Source of the DNA: Dokdonella sp.
GTDB lineage: Bacteria > Pseudomonadota > Gammaproteobacteria > Xanthomonadales > Rhodanobacteraceae
Reading direction: 5' to 3'
Assembly (NCBI GenBank): GCA_030150315.1
Contig: JASLGB010000226.1
Span: forward strand, 1-5,183
Length of the DNA stretch: 5,183 nucleotides
The position numbers and the translations under genes were made by a program. Under the pieces are notes generated by a model. That model was not told where the DNA came from and searched no databases. It saw only the letters and a list, made by a program, of their open reading frames with translations. Positions 1 to 5,140 of the stretch are shown one piece after another (the first letter of the stretch is position 1; each line of letters begins with the position of its first letter).

Positions 1-356
1 GGGAAGATCAGCCAGCTGAACACGCGCTCGCGGCCGGCATTGGCGACCGTCGGCTGGAAGCGCAGGTGCGACGCGGCGCTGGCGGCGACCTTGTCCAGGT
101 CGCCTTCGGGCGCGACCTTCTGCACCTTGATCGTGCTGGTGCTGCCGTCCTTTTCGACCACAAATGACACCGTCGCGCAGCCCGGCTCCTGGAGGTTCTT
201 GCCGTAGTTGGGCGCATCGGCCTGGACCGAGGAGTGATCCATGGCCCAGTACTGGGCCAACTTGTCGGCCACGACCACGCGCGGCGGCAGGGTGGATTGC
301 GCGAAGGCTGCCGACGACACGGCGAGTGCAGCCAGCGGAAGGAGCGAGCGTTTCAT
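1..356 (-). CDS. Secreted TonB C-terminal-domain protein (3' end outside window)
   Basis: Translating the minus strand from the ATG at 356 gives 118 uninterrupted codons that run off the left edge, so the C-terminus is missing. Residues 1-19 form a Sec signal peptide: a KR charged start, a hydrophobic core LLPLAALAV, and a cleavage site after AFA, before Q20. Residues 58-118 resemble the TonB C-terminal domain: a GCATVSFVVEKDGS strand and turn, then the helix LDKVAASAASHLRFQP, then a final strand. There is no membrane anchor beyond the cleavable signal and no proline-rich spacer, so this is probably a soluble periplasmic protein. It is unlikely to be the energy-transducing TonB that contacts ExbBD. 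A weak GAG ribosome binding site (364-366) lies 7 bases before the start. The gene is in the same direction as pyk, 200 bases downstream of it. The family call is fairly secure; the role is unknown. Confidence 0.75.
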   Translation of the reverse strand, partial: MKRSLLPLAALAVSSAAFAQSTLPPRVVVADKLAQYWAMDHSSVQADAPNYGKNLQEPGCATVSFVVEKDGSTSTIKVQKVAPEGDLDKVAASAASHLRFQPTVANAGRERVFSWLIF

Positions 357-393
357 GGCGATTCTCTTGCGAAGCCGGACGGTTCGGACTTGC

Positions 394-399
394 ATTGTA
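394..399 (-). promoter_or_regulatory. Candidate -10 box for the TonB-domain gene
   Basis: On the minus strand the hexamer reads TACAAT, five of six matches to the sigma-70 -10 consensus. It lies about 38 bases upstream of the ATG at 356, which suits a short leader. No convincing -35 hexamer is found 15-19 bases upstream. The site is therefore either a weak promoter, one needing an activator, or a chance match. Confidence 0.35.
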
Positions 400-556
400 G
401 GCGCGAATGCCTTGCGCCGAGCACGGCCCACGCCGGCTGTGGAAACGCACTGCGGCGCGCGGACTCGCGACACCGCGCAGCCGGCGGATTCGTCCGGTAA
501 GGTTGCCGTCCCGACCGCAGCCGGACGATGCGCCCGCATCGCGGATCTTCTGCACG
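400..556. other. Intergenic region downstream of pyk, no gene seen
   Basis: No coding region on either strand looks real here. A small 6-bp hairpin (526-531 with 536-541, loop GCCC) lies just past the pyk stop codon but has no T-run after it on the minus strand. A 7-bp inverted repeat (491-497 with 521-527) overlaps it. Neither is a convincing intrinsic terminator, so pyk may end by Rho or read through toward the TonB-domain gene. Confidence 0.5.
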
Positions 557-2023
557 TTACAAGCCGCCCAGCCCCTCCGCCACGCCGTCCGTGCCGACCA
601 TCAGCAGCTTCAGCGTGTTCGTGCCGCCGAGCTTGCCGGTGTGGTCGCCAGTGGTCAGGATCACGCGGTCGCCGGCGGCGAGATGGCCCAGGTTGAACAG
701 GTGCTGGATCGCCTCGCGCGCGGCCTGCGCCGGGCCGACGCCGTGCGGATCGAACTCGACCGGATGCACGTCGCGGTACAGCAGCATGCGGCAGCGTGCC
801 GAGGTGCTGCGCGACAGGGCGTAGATCGGCACCGCCGAGCGATAGCGCGACAGCCATTGCGCGGTCGCGCCCGACTCGGTCAAGGCCACCAGCGCCCGCG
901 CGCCGACGCGATCGGCAAGGAACATCGCGGCCAGCGCGATCGCCTGATCCGTGCGCTCGGGCCGGTCGCTGCCGTAGTACAGGTCTTCCTTCGGTTCGAA
1001 CTGGCGCTCGGCACCAAGACAGACGCGGCGCATCGCGGCCACCGCCTTGTCCGGGTGTTTTCCGGCCGCGGTTTCCTGCGACAGCATGACCGCGTCGGTG
1101 CCGTCGATGACCGCGTTGGCGACGTCGAGCACTTCGGCGCGAGTCGGAATCGGCGACTCCACCATCGACTGCATCATCTGCGTGGCGGTGATGACCACGC
1201 GCTGATGCGCCAGCGCCTCGCGGATGATCTTCTTCTGCAGGCCGGGCAGCTCGGCATCGCCGATTTCCACGCCAAGATCGCCGCGCGCGACCATCACCGC
1301 GTCCGAGGCCTCGACGATGGAGGCGAGGTTCTCGATCGCCTCGGCACGCTCGATCTTCGCCACCAGCGCCGCCTCGCCGCCGGCCTCGCGCAGCAAGGTG
1401 CGCGCCTGCTCGATGTCTTCGGCGGTCTTGACGAAGGACACCGCCAGGAAGTCGGCGCCGATCGCGGCGGCCAGCTTGATGTCGGCGCGATCCTTGTCCG
1501 ACAGCGCGGCAACCGTCAGGCCGCCGCCGAGCCGGTTGAGGCCCTTGCGGTCGGACAAGCGGCCGCCGCTCAGCACGCGGCAGTGCACCGCGTGCGCGGC
1601 CACGCTGACCACTTCGAACGAGATCAGGCCATCGTCGAGCAGCAGCACGTCGCCGGGTTTCACGTCCTTCCACAGGTCGTGGTAGCTCACGCCCACGCGA
1701 TGCGCGTCGCCGGACGGCGCATCGGCGCGGCAGTCGAGCAGGAAGTCCTGCCCCGGTTGCAGTTGCACGGCGCCGTCGGCAAACCGCTCGACGCGGATCT
1801 TCGGCCCCTGCAGATCGACCAGAACGCCGACCTCGCGTCCAAGCTCCACCGCCGCTGCACGCACGGCCTCGGCGCGCGCGCGGTGATCGTCGTGCGTGCC
1901 GTGCGACAGGTTCAACCGCACCACGTCGACGCCTTCGGCCAGCAACTGCTTCAGCGCCCCGGGCCCATCGGTGGCAGGCCCCAAGGTGGCGATGATCTTG
2001 GTTCGTCGCAGCTGTTCCGGCAC
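557..2023 (-). CDS. pyk: Pyruvate kinase
   Basis: This enzyme catalyses the last step of glycolysis in the cytoplasm: phosphoenolpyruvate plus ADP gives pyruvate plus ATP. The 488-residue length is normal for a bacterial enzyme. In order: the N-terminal RRTKIIATLGPAT (6-18); RLNLSHG (36-42) of the active-site barrel; LQGPKIRV (71-78) at the edge of the B domain; the signature VAKIER, with the catalytic lysine at K223 and metal-binding E225; ARGDLGVE (246-253) with metal-binding D249; TATQMM (279-284); PTRAE (293-297); and a regulatory C-terminal domain (about 350-488). I chose the GTG at 2023 because GGAG lies 8 bases upstream and the protein then begins right at the conserved N-terminus. An in-frame ATG at 2116 would add 31 residues unlike the family and would cross the likely promoter. 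The Leu71-Gln72, Lys75, Val78 pattern suggests a potassium-independent enzyme. The GTNT motif near the C-terminus may be part of an effector site. Confidence 0.96.
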   Translation of the reverse strand: MPEQLRRTKIIATLGPATDGPGALKQLLAEGVDVVRLNLSHGTHDDHRARAEAVRAAAVELGREVGVLVDLQGPKIRVERFADGAVQLQPGQDFLLDCRADAPSGDAHRVGVSYHDLWKDVKPGDVLLLDDGLISFEVVSVAAHAVHCRVLSGGRLSDRKGLNRLGGGLTVAALSDKDRADIKLAAAIGADFLAVSFVKTAEDIEQARTLLREAGGEAALVAKIERAEAIENLASIVEASDAVMVARGDLGVEIGDAELPGLQKKIIREALAHQRVVITATQMMQSMVESPIPTRAEVLDVANAVIDGTDAVMLSQETAAGKHPDKAVAAMRRVCLGAERQFEPKEDLYYGSDRPERTDQAIALAAMFLADRVGARALVALTESGATAQWLSRYRSAVPIYALSRSTSARCRMLLYRDVHPVEFDPHGVGPAQAAREAIQHLFNLGHLAAGDRVILTTGDHTGKLGGTNTLKLLMVGTDGVAEGLGGL

Positions 2024-2031
2024 GGGCGAAA

Positions 2032-2035
2032 CTCC
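2032..2035 (-). promoter_or_regulatory. Ribosome binding site of pyk
   Basis: The minus strand reads GGAG followed by 8 bases and then GTG. This site decides the GTG start of pyk at 2023 over the in-frame ATG 93 bases further upstream. Confidence 0.7.
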
Positions 2036-2056
2036 AGTTGTCAGGGATATCGCGCG

Positions 2057-2062
2057 ATCATA
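2057..2062 (-). promoter_or_regulatory. Candidate -10 box of the pyk promoter
   Basis: The minus strand reads TATGAT, five of six matches to the sigma-70 -10 consensus, placing a transcript start near 2050 and a leader of roughly 27 bases. The bases 15-19 upstream do not form a recognisable -35 hexamer. A TTGCAC lies only 10 bases upstream, too close to serve. Confidence 0.4.
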
Positions 2063-2165
2063 CGCGACCGCTGTGCAACGCCGATGCGGGCCATTGCGAT
2101 CCGCCGCAGGCGTCACAATGTCTTTTCAACCCTCTTCTCTCATCCACCAACGCAAGGAATCGAGC

Positions 2166-2597
2166 ATGAGCATCAGCAAGATCGTCTACACCGCCACCGC
2201 CACCGCCAAGGGCGGCCGCGCCGGCCACGTGAAGAGCAGCGACGGCGTCATCGACATCGATCTCAAGGTGCCCAAGGAAATGGGCGGCCCGGGCGGCGCG
2301 GCCAGCAATCCGGAGCAGCTGTTCGCAGCCGGCTACGCGGCCTGCTTCGAGGGCGCGGTGCGCTTCGTCGCCAGCCAGAAGAACGTCGCGATTCCGGCCG
2401 ACGCCAGCGTCACCGGCCACGTCGGCATCGGCCCGCGCGAGCCGACCGGCTTCGGCATTGCCGTGCAGCTGGACGTGCATCTGCCCGGACTCGATCCGGC
2501 CGTGGCGCAGGATCTCGTCGATACCGCGCACCGCGATATCTGCCCGTATTCGCATGCCACGCGCGGCAACGTGGACGTGACCATCAAACTGGTCTGA
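2166..2597 (+). CDS. ohr: Organic hydroperoxide resistance protein Ohr (OsmC/Ohr family)
   Basis: Ohr is a cytoplasmic thiol peroxidase that reduces organic and fatty-acid hydroperoxides; in the family it is recharged through lipoylated proteins. The 143-residue length is typical. The peroxidatic cysteine is C60 in GYAACFEGAVRF, and the resolving cysteine is C126 in ICPYSHATRGNV. The conserved active-site arginine and glutamate are R18 (in GGRAGH) and E50 (in NPEQLF). The two cysteines and the PYSHATRGNVDV ending favour Ohr over OsmC. The ATG at 2166 is chosen because AAGGA (2154-2158) lies 7 bases upstream and the protein begins at the usual MSISKIVYTA. It is the only plus-strand protein gene here, divergent from pyk and convergent with the HAD phosphatase. 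Family members are commonly repressed by the MarR-type regulator OhrR; no ohrR gene and no clear OhrR palindrome is visible in the window. Confidence 0.95.
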   Translation: MSISKIVYTATATAKGGRAGHVKSSDGVIDIDLKVPKEMGGPGGAASNPEQLFAAGYAACFEGAVRFVASQKNVAIPADASVTGHVGIGPREPTGFGIAVQLDVHLPGLDPAVAQDLVDTAHRDICPYSHATRGNVDVTIKLV

Positions 2598-2614
2598 TTC
2601 CGCCGCACAAGGAT

Positions 2615-2653
2615 CGACGCCCTTTCCGCCGACATCGTGCGGAAAGGGCGTCG
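2615..2653. terminator. 15-bp perfect hairpin between convergent ohr and HAD genes (likely terminator)
   Basis: The arms 2615-2629 and 2639-2653 are perfect inverted complements (CGACGCCCTTTCCGC and its reverse complement) around a 9-base loop, beginning 17 bases after the ohr stop codon. Pairing can extend outward by four more positions (2611-2614 with 2654-2657) using two G-T wobbles. The run after the hairpin is weakly T-rich on the plus strand (GTTCGTT) and poor on the minus strand, so it is not a classic L-shaped terminator. Its place between two genes that face each other suggests a bidirectional stop or 3'-end stabiliser. Confidence 0.7.
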
Positions 2654-2700
2654 GTTCGTTGCAGGGTTTCGACCGGCGAGCCTGCGCCGTCGGCGCACGC

Positions 2701-2739
2701 GCCTGACGAGACCCACGCCTGACGAGACCCACGCCTGAC
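2701..2739. repeat. 16-bp tandem repeat, about 2.4 copies
   Basis: GCCTGACGAGACCCAC occurs at 2701-2716 and again, identically, at 2717-2732, followed by a partial third copy GCCTGAC at 2733-2739. The block is non-coding, between the ohr terminator hairpin and the end of the HAD phosphatase gene. The period of 16 is not a multiple of three. It is most simply a slippage-prone microduplication. Confidence 0.85.
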
Positions 2740-2765
2740 AGCACGCGCCGCGGCGAGTCGCCGGT

Positions 2766-3449
2766 TCAATGCCCGCGCAGGGACTCCGACGAAACCGCCT
2801 CGCTGCGGTCACGCGCGAGCGCGGGGAGCAGGTCGGCCACGGCATCCACGATGGCATCGGCACCAGCGTCAGCCAACTCCTGCCGACTGCCGAAGCCCCA
2901 GGTCACGCCAACCGCACGCACACCGTTCGCGTTCGCGCCTTCGATGTCGAAATGGCGGTCGCCGATCATCACCGCGTCACGCGCATCCACGCCGAAATCC
3001 GCCAGGGCCTGCGCGATCATCGTCGCCTTCTCGCTGCGCGCGCTCTCCGGCGCGGGCGCATAGACGCGCGCGAAGCGATCGCCAAACGGCAGATGATCGA
3101 CGATGCGCAGGGCGTGCTCGGCGGTCTTGGCCGTAACCACCGCGAGTGTCGATCCGCGCCCGGCGAGCGCCTCGATCGCCTGCGCGATACCGGGATAGAT
3201 TTCGTGCTCGCGCCAGCCGACCGCGCTGAAACGCTCGTGGTACAGCTCGACCGCGCGCTCGACGCGTTGCGGGTCATCGCCCAGCACGCGCGGAAACGTC
3301 ACGCGCAACGGCGGACCGATCCAGGTACGCAGCTCCTCGCGCGATGGCACGGCTGCGCCCAGCGTGCGCAGCGCGTACTCGATCGTGTGCACGATGCCGA
3401 TCTCGGAATCGATCAGCGTGCCATCCAGGTCGAACAGGACGGCCTTCAC
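2766..3449 (-). CDS. HAD-superfamily phosphatase (phosphoglycolate phosphatase / 5'-nucleotidase-like)
   Basis: This 227-residue cytoplasmic protein has all four HAD motifs. Motif I is DLDGTL (D7 nucleophile, D9 acid/base), motif II is VVTAKT (T106), motif III is K141 in the SEK stretch, and motif IV is IGDRHFDI (D164, D168). The helical cap lies between motifs I and II (about 14-85) and contains IGPPL (44-48). The ending GVRAVGVTWGFGSRQEL is typical of the Gph/5'-nucleotidase-like branch. Likely substrates are small phosphate monoesters such as phosphoglycolate or nucleotides; the exact one cannot be read from sequence. The start is a GTG at 3449 with GGGA (3457-3460) 7 bases upstream; an in-frame stop at 3471-3473 rules out a longer form. 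It begins 47 bases after the pgk stop codon with no terminator between, so it is probably co-transcribed with pgk. The family call is secure, the substrate is not. Confidence 0.9.
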   Translation of the reverse strand: MKAVLFDLDGTLIDSEIGIVHTIEYALRTLGAAVPSREELRTWIGPPLRVTFPRVLGDDPQRVERAVELYHERFSAVGWREHEIYPGIAQAIEALAGRGSTLAVVTAKTAEHALRIVDHLPFGDRFARVYAPAPESARSEKATMIAQALADFGVDARDAVMIGDRHFDIEGANANGVRAVGVTWGFGSRQELADAGADAIVDAVADLLPALARDRSEAVSSESLRGH

Positions 3450-3496
3450 GATGCCGTCCCGATTCCGCGCTCAGCAGCGCCGTTGCGCATCGCCAT

Positions 3497-4669
3497 TCAG
3501 GAACGCGCCTTCAACGCGGTGACCGCCGGCAACTCCTTGCCTTCGAGGAATTCGAGGAAGGCACCGCCGCCGGTCGAGATGTAGGACACCTTTTCCGCAA
3601 CGCCATACTTTTCGATCGCCGCCAGCGTGTCGCCGCCGCCGGCGATCGAGAACGCCTCCGACGCCGCGATCGCGCGCGCCAGCGTCTCGGTGCCCTTGCC
3701 GAACGCATCGAACTCGAACACGCCGACCGGGCCGTTCCAGACCACGGTGCCGGCCTTCGCGATCAGCGCCGCATAGGCCTGCGCCGTCTCGGGGCCGATG
3801 TCGAGGATCATGTCGCCGTCGGCCACGTCGCCCACCGTCTTCACCGTCGCCGGCGCGTCCGCCGCGAATGCCGGCGCCACCACCACGTCGGTCGGAACCG
3901 GCACGTCGGCACCGCGCGCCTTCGCCTCGGCGATGATCTTCTTGGCCGTGTCGATCAGGTCGGTTTCGACCAACGACTTGCCGATCGGATGGCCGGCCGC
4001 GGCGATGAAGGTATTGGCAATGCCGCCGCCGACGATCAGCTGGTCGACCTTGCCGACCAGGGTTTCCAGCAGCGCCAGCTTGGTCGATACCTTGGAGCCG
4101 GCGACGATCGCCAGCAGCGGGCGCGCCGGGTGCTCCAGCGCCTTGGCCAGCGCGTCCAGCTCGGCCATCAGCAGCGGGCCGCCACAGGCGACCTTGGCGA
4201 AACGGATCGCACCGTGCGTGGACGCCTGCGCGCGGTGCGCCGTGCCGAACGCATCCATCACATACACGTCGCACAACGCGGCGTACTTCTTCGACAGGCC
4301 CTCGTCGTCCTTGGCCTCGCCGACGTTCATGCGGCAGTTTTCGAGCAGCACCAGTTGGCCGGGCTGCACGTCCACGCCATCGACCCAGTCACGCACCAGC
4401 GGCACGTCGCGCCCCAGCAGTTCGCCGAGGCGCACAGCGACCGGCGCCAGCGAGTCTTCTGCCGTCCACTGACCTTCCTGCGGACGACCCAGATGCGAGG
4501 TGACCATCACCGCCGCGCCCTTCTCCAGCGCCAGCCGGATCGTCGGCAGCGCCGCCAGAATGCGCGTTTCCGAGGTGATGCGACCATGGTCGATCGGCAC
4601 GTTCAGGTCTTCGCGGATCAGCACGCGCTTGCCGGCCAGGTCGAGATCGCTCATGCGCAACACGGACAT
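3497..4669 (-). CDS. pgk: Phosphoglycerate kinase
   Basis: Pgk transfers the acyl phosphate of 1,3-bisphosphoglycerate to ADP in glycolysis and runs in reverse in gluconeogenesis; it acts in the cytoplasm as a monomer. The 390 residues match the usual bacterial length. The N-terminal substrate domain shows RVLIREDLNVP (15-25), SHLGRP (58-63) and MDAFGTAHRAQAST (138-151). The nucleotide domain shows GSKVSTK (191-197), WNGPVGVFE (311-319), GGGDT (344-348) and STGGGAFLE (365-373). I chose the ATG at 4669 because GGGAG lies 6 bases upstream and the protein then opens MSVLRMSDLDLAGKRV, very close to the E. coli enzyme as I recall it. An in-frame ATG at 4696 would add nine residues that include the binding site itself. 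The HAD phosphatase follows on the same strand, and pyk lies further down, past the oppositely oriented ohr. Confidence 0.97.
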   Translation of the reverse strand: MSVLRMSDLDLAGKRVLIREDLNVPIDHGRITSETRILAALPTIRLALEKGAAVMVTSHLGRPQEGQWTAEDSLAPVAVRLGELLGRDVPLVRDWVDGVDVQPGQLVLLENCRMNVGEAKDDEGLSKKYAALCDVYVMDAFGTAHRAQASTHGAIRFAKVACGGPLLMAELDALAKALEHPARPLLAIVAGSKVSTKLALLETLVGKVDQLIVGGGIANTFIAAAGHPIGKSLVETDLIDTAKKIIAEAKARGADVPVPTDVVVAPAFAADAPATVKTVGDVADGDMILDIGPETAQAYAALIAKAGTVVWNGPVGVFEFDAFGKGTETLARAIAASEAFSIAGGGDTLAAIEKYGVAEKVSYISTGGGAFLEFLEGKELPAVTALKARS

Positions 4670-4675
4670 CGGAAA

Positions 4676-4680
4676 CTCCC
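4676..4680 (-). promoter_or_regulatory. Ribosome binding site of pgk
   Basis: The minus strand reads GGGAG, six bases before the ATG at 4669. It is what excludes the longer in-frame ATG at 4696. Confidence 0.75.
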
Positions 4681-4693
4681 AGAAAGAAAGTGG

Positions 4694-4738
4694 CATTGCA
4701 GCCCGCCATTACAGCCGCTGGCCGATGGCGGTGCAATG
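4694..4738. repeat. Inverted repeat CATTGCA...TGCAATG around the pgk promoter
   Basis: CATTGCA (4694-4700) and its reverse complement TGCAATG (4732-4738) are 31 bases apart. One arm covers the predicted pgk transcript start and the other the -35 box. The placement would suit an operator for a dimeric or looping regulator, but 7-bp arms at this distance can occur by chance. Confidence 0.35.
4708..4736 (-). promoter_or_regulatory. Candidate sigma-70 promoter of pgk
   Basis: On the minus strand TTGCAC (4731-4736) and TGTAAT (4708-4713) are separated by exactly 17 bases. The -10 matches the consensus at five of six positions and the -35 at its TTG core. The predicted transcript starts near 4701, giving a leader of about 32 bases before pgk. 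The -35 lies inside one arm of the inverted repeat at 4694-4738. Confidence 0.55.
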
Positions 4739-4926
4739 GCCGCCGTTGACGCACCGGCCCGTCATGCCACGCAAGAAGCACGCCGGCACGCAGAGCGCGA
4801 CACACAGGCACTGACACGGGCTATCCGGCGAGCCGGCAACAGCTGCTGCGCCACGCACGCGGCGCGCCGGCGCCCGTCCAACATCGCGCCCGTCCGATCC
4901 GCCTCGAACGGCAGCGCACGCCTCTA
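4739..4926. other. Intergenic region between pgk and tRNA-Met promoters, no gene seen
   Basis: This GC-rich stretch lies between the divergent pgk and tRNA promoters. Short open frames cross it on both strands, but they lack ribosome binding sites and their arginine- and alanine-rich products look like frame shadows of GC-rich DNA. I see no RNA gene or clear regulatory structure here. Confidence 0.5.
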
Positions 4927-4955
4927 TTTACGACGGCACCAAGACCGCTTAGAAT
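4927..4955 (+). promoter_or_regulatory. Candidate sigma-70 promoter of tRNA-Met (distal)
   Basis: TTTACG (4927-4932) and TAGAAT (4950-4955) are 17 bases apart, with four and five of six consensus matches. The bases after the -10 (GCGCGCCCC) are a GC-rich discriminator like those of stable-RNA promoters under stringent control. The predicted start near 4962 leaves a leader of about 73 bases that would be removed in tRNA maturation. Confidence 0.55.
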
Positions 4956-4996
4956 GCGCGCCCCTTGCTGCCCCGCACCCGCACCGCCGGGATGGC

Positions 4997-5024
4997 TGCA
5001 CACGCTGGCGCAAGGACGTAGAAT
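4997..5024 (+). promoter_or_regulatory. Possible second promoter close to tRNA-Met
   Basis: A second TAGAAT (5019-5024) lies 69 bases after the first, with TGCACA (4997-5002) 16 bases upstream as a weak -35. It would start transcription only a few bases before the tRNA. The -35 is poor, so this is a tentative call. Confidence 0.3.
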
Positions 5025-5034
5025 TCGCAGTTCT

Positions 5035-5111
5035 GGCTATGTAGCTCAGCCGGTTAGAGCACAGCACTCATAATGCTGGGGTCGGTGGTTCGAGTCCACC
5101 CATAGCCACCA
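5035..5111 (+). tRNA. tRNA-Met (anticodon CAT), elongator type
   Basis: A complete 77-base cloverleaf can be folded. The acceptor GGCTATG (5035-5041) pairs with CATAGCC (5101-5107), followed by discriminator A and an encoded CCA (5109-5111). The D arm is GCTC/GAGC. The anticodon stem CAGCA/TGCTG holds the loop CTCATAA, with anticodon CAT at 5069-5071. The T arm is GGTGG/CCACC with loop TTCGAGT. The paired first base of the acceptor and the lack of a GGG/CCC anticodon stem exclude initiator tRNA. The acceptor and loop resemble elongator Met of E. coli more than the CAT-bearing tRNA-Ile2, whose C34 is modified to lysidine; that alternative is unlikely but not formally excluded. Confidence 0.93.
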
Positions 5112-5116
5112 TCCTG

Positions 5117-5140
5117 ACCCCGCGACTTCGCGGGGTTTTT
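5117..5140 (+). terminator. Intrinsic terminator after tRNA-Met
   Basis: CCCCGCG (5118-5124) pairs with CGCGGGG (5129-5135) around a four-base loop ACTT, and five T residues follow (5136-5140). It begins six bases after the tRNA CCA end. This is a classic Rho-independent terminator and shows the tRNA is transcribed alone or as the last gene of its unit. Confidence 0.92.

Noticed and set aside
526..541. Hairpin just downstream of pyk as its terminator.
   Set aside because: It is a 6-bp stem with no following T-run on the minus strand, within the range expected by chance in GC-rich DNA.
2094..2119. TTGCGA and CACAAT upstream of ohr as a sigma-70 promoter.
   Set aside because: The two hexamers are only 14 bases apart and both are imperfect. 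I also saw no OhrR-like palindrome to support a start here, so the ohr promoter is left uncalled.
407..2722. A 771-codon open frame on the plus strand, antisense to pyk and overlapping ohr in another frame.
   Set aside because: It lies opposite a well-conserved pyruvate kinase gene and also crosses ohr. Its product is rich in Arg, His, Ala and Gln with no recognisable domain, as expected for a frame shadow in GC-rich DNA.
3467..3480. A small hairpin (GCGCT/AGCGC, loop of four) between pgk and the HAD gene, as a possible terminator.
   Set aside because: The stem is only 5 bp and there is no T-run on the minus strand, so it is unlikely to end the pgk transcript.
4821..5003. A 60-codon minus-strand open frame upstream of pgk.
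   Set aside because: It has no clear ribosome binding site, its composition is Arg/Gly/Ala-rich, and it overlaps the tRNA promoter region.
3344..5044. A 566-codon open frame on the plus strand, antisense to pgk and running into the tRNA gene.
   Set aside because: It has no family resemblance, is antisense to a secure pgk gene, and ends inside tRNA-Met; it is a frame shadow of GC-rich sequence.
5035..5111. tRNA-Met as an integration site for a mobile element.
   Set aside because: No integrase, no repeated tRNA 3' end and no change in composition are visible in the window.
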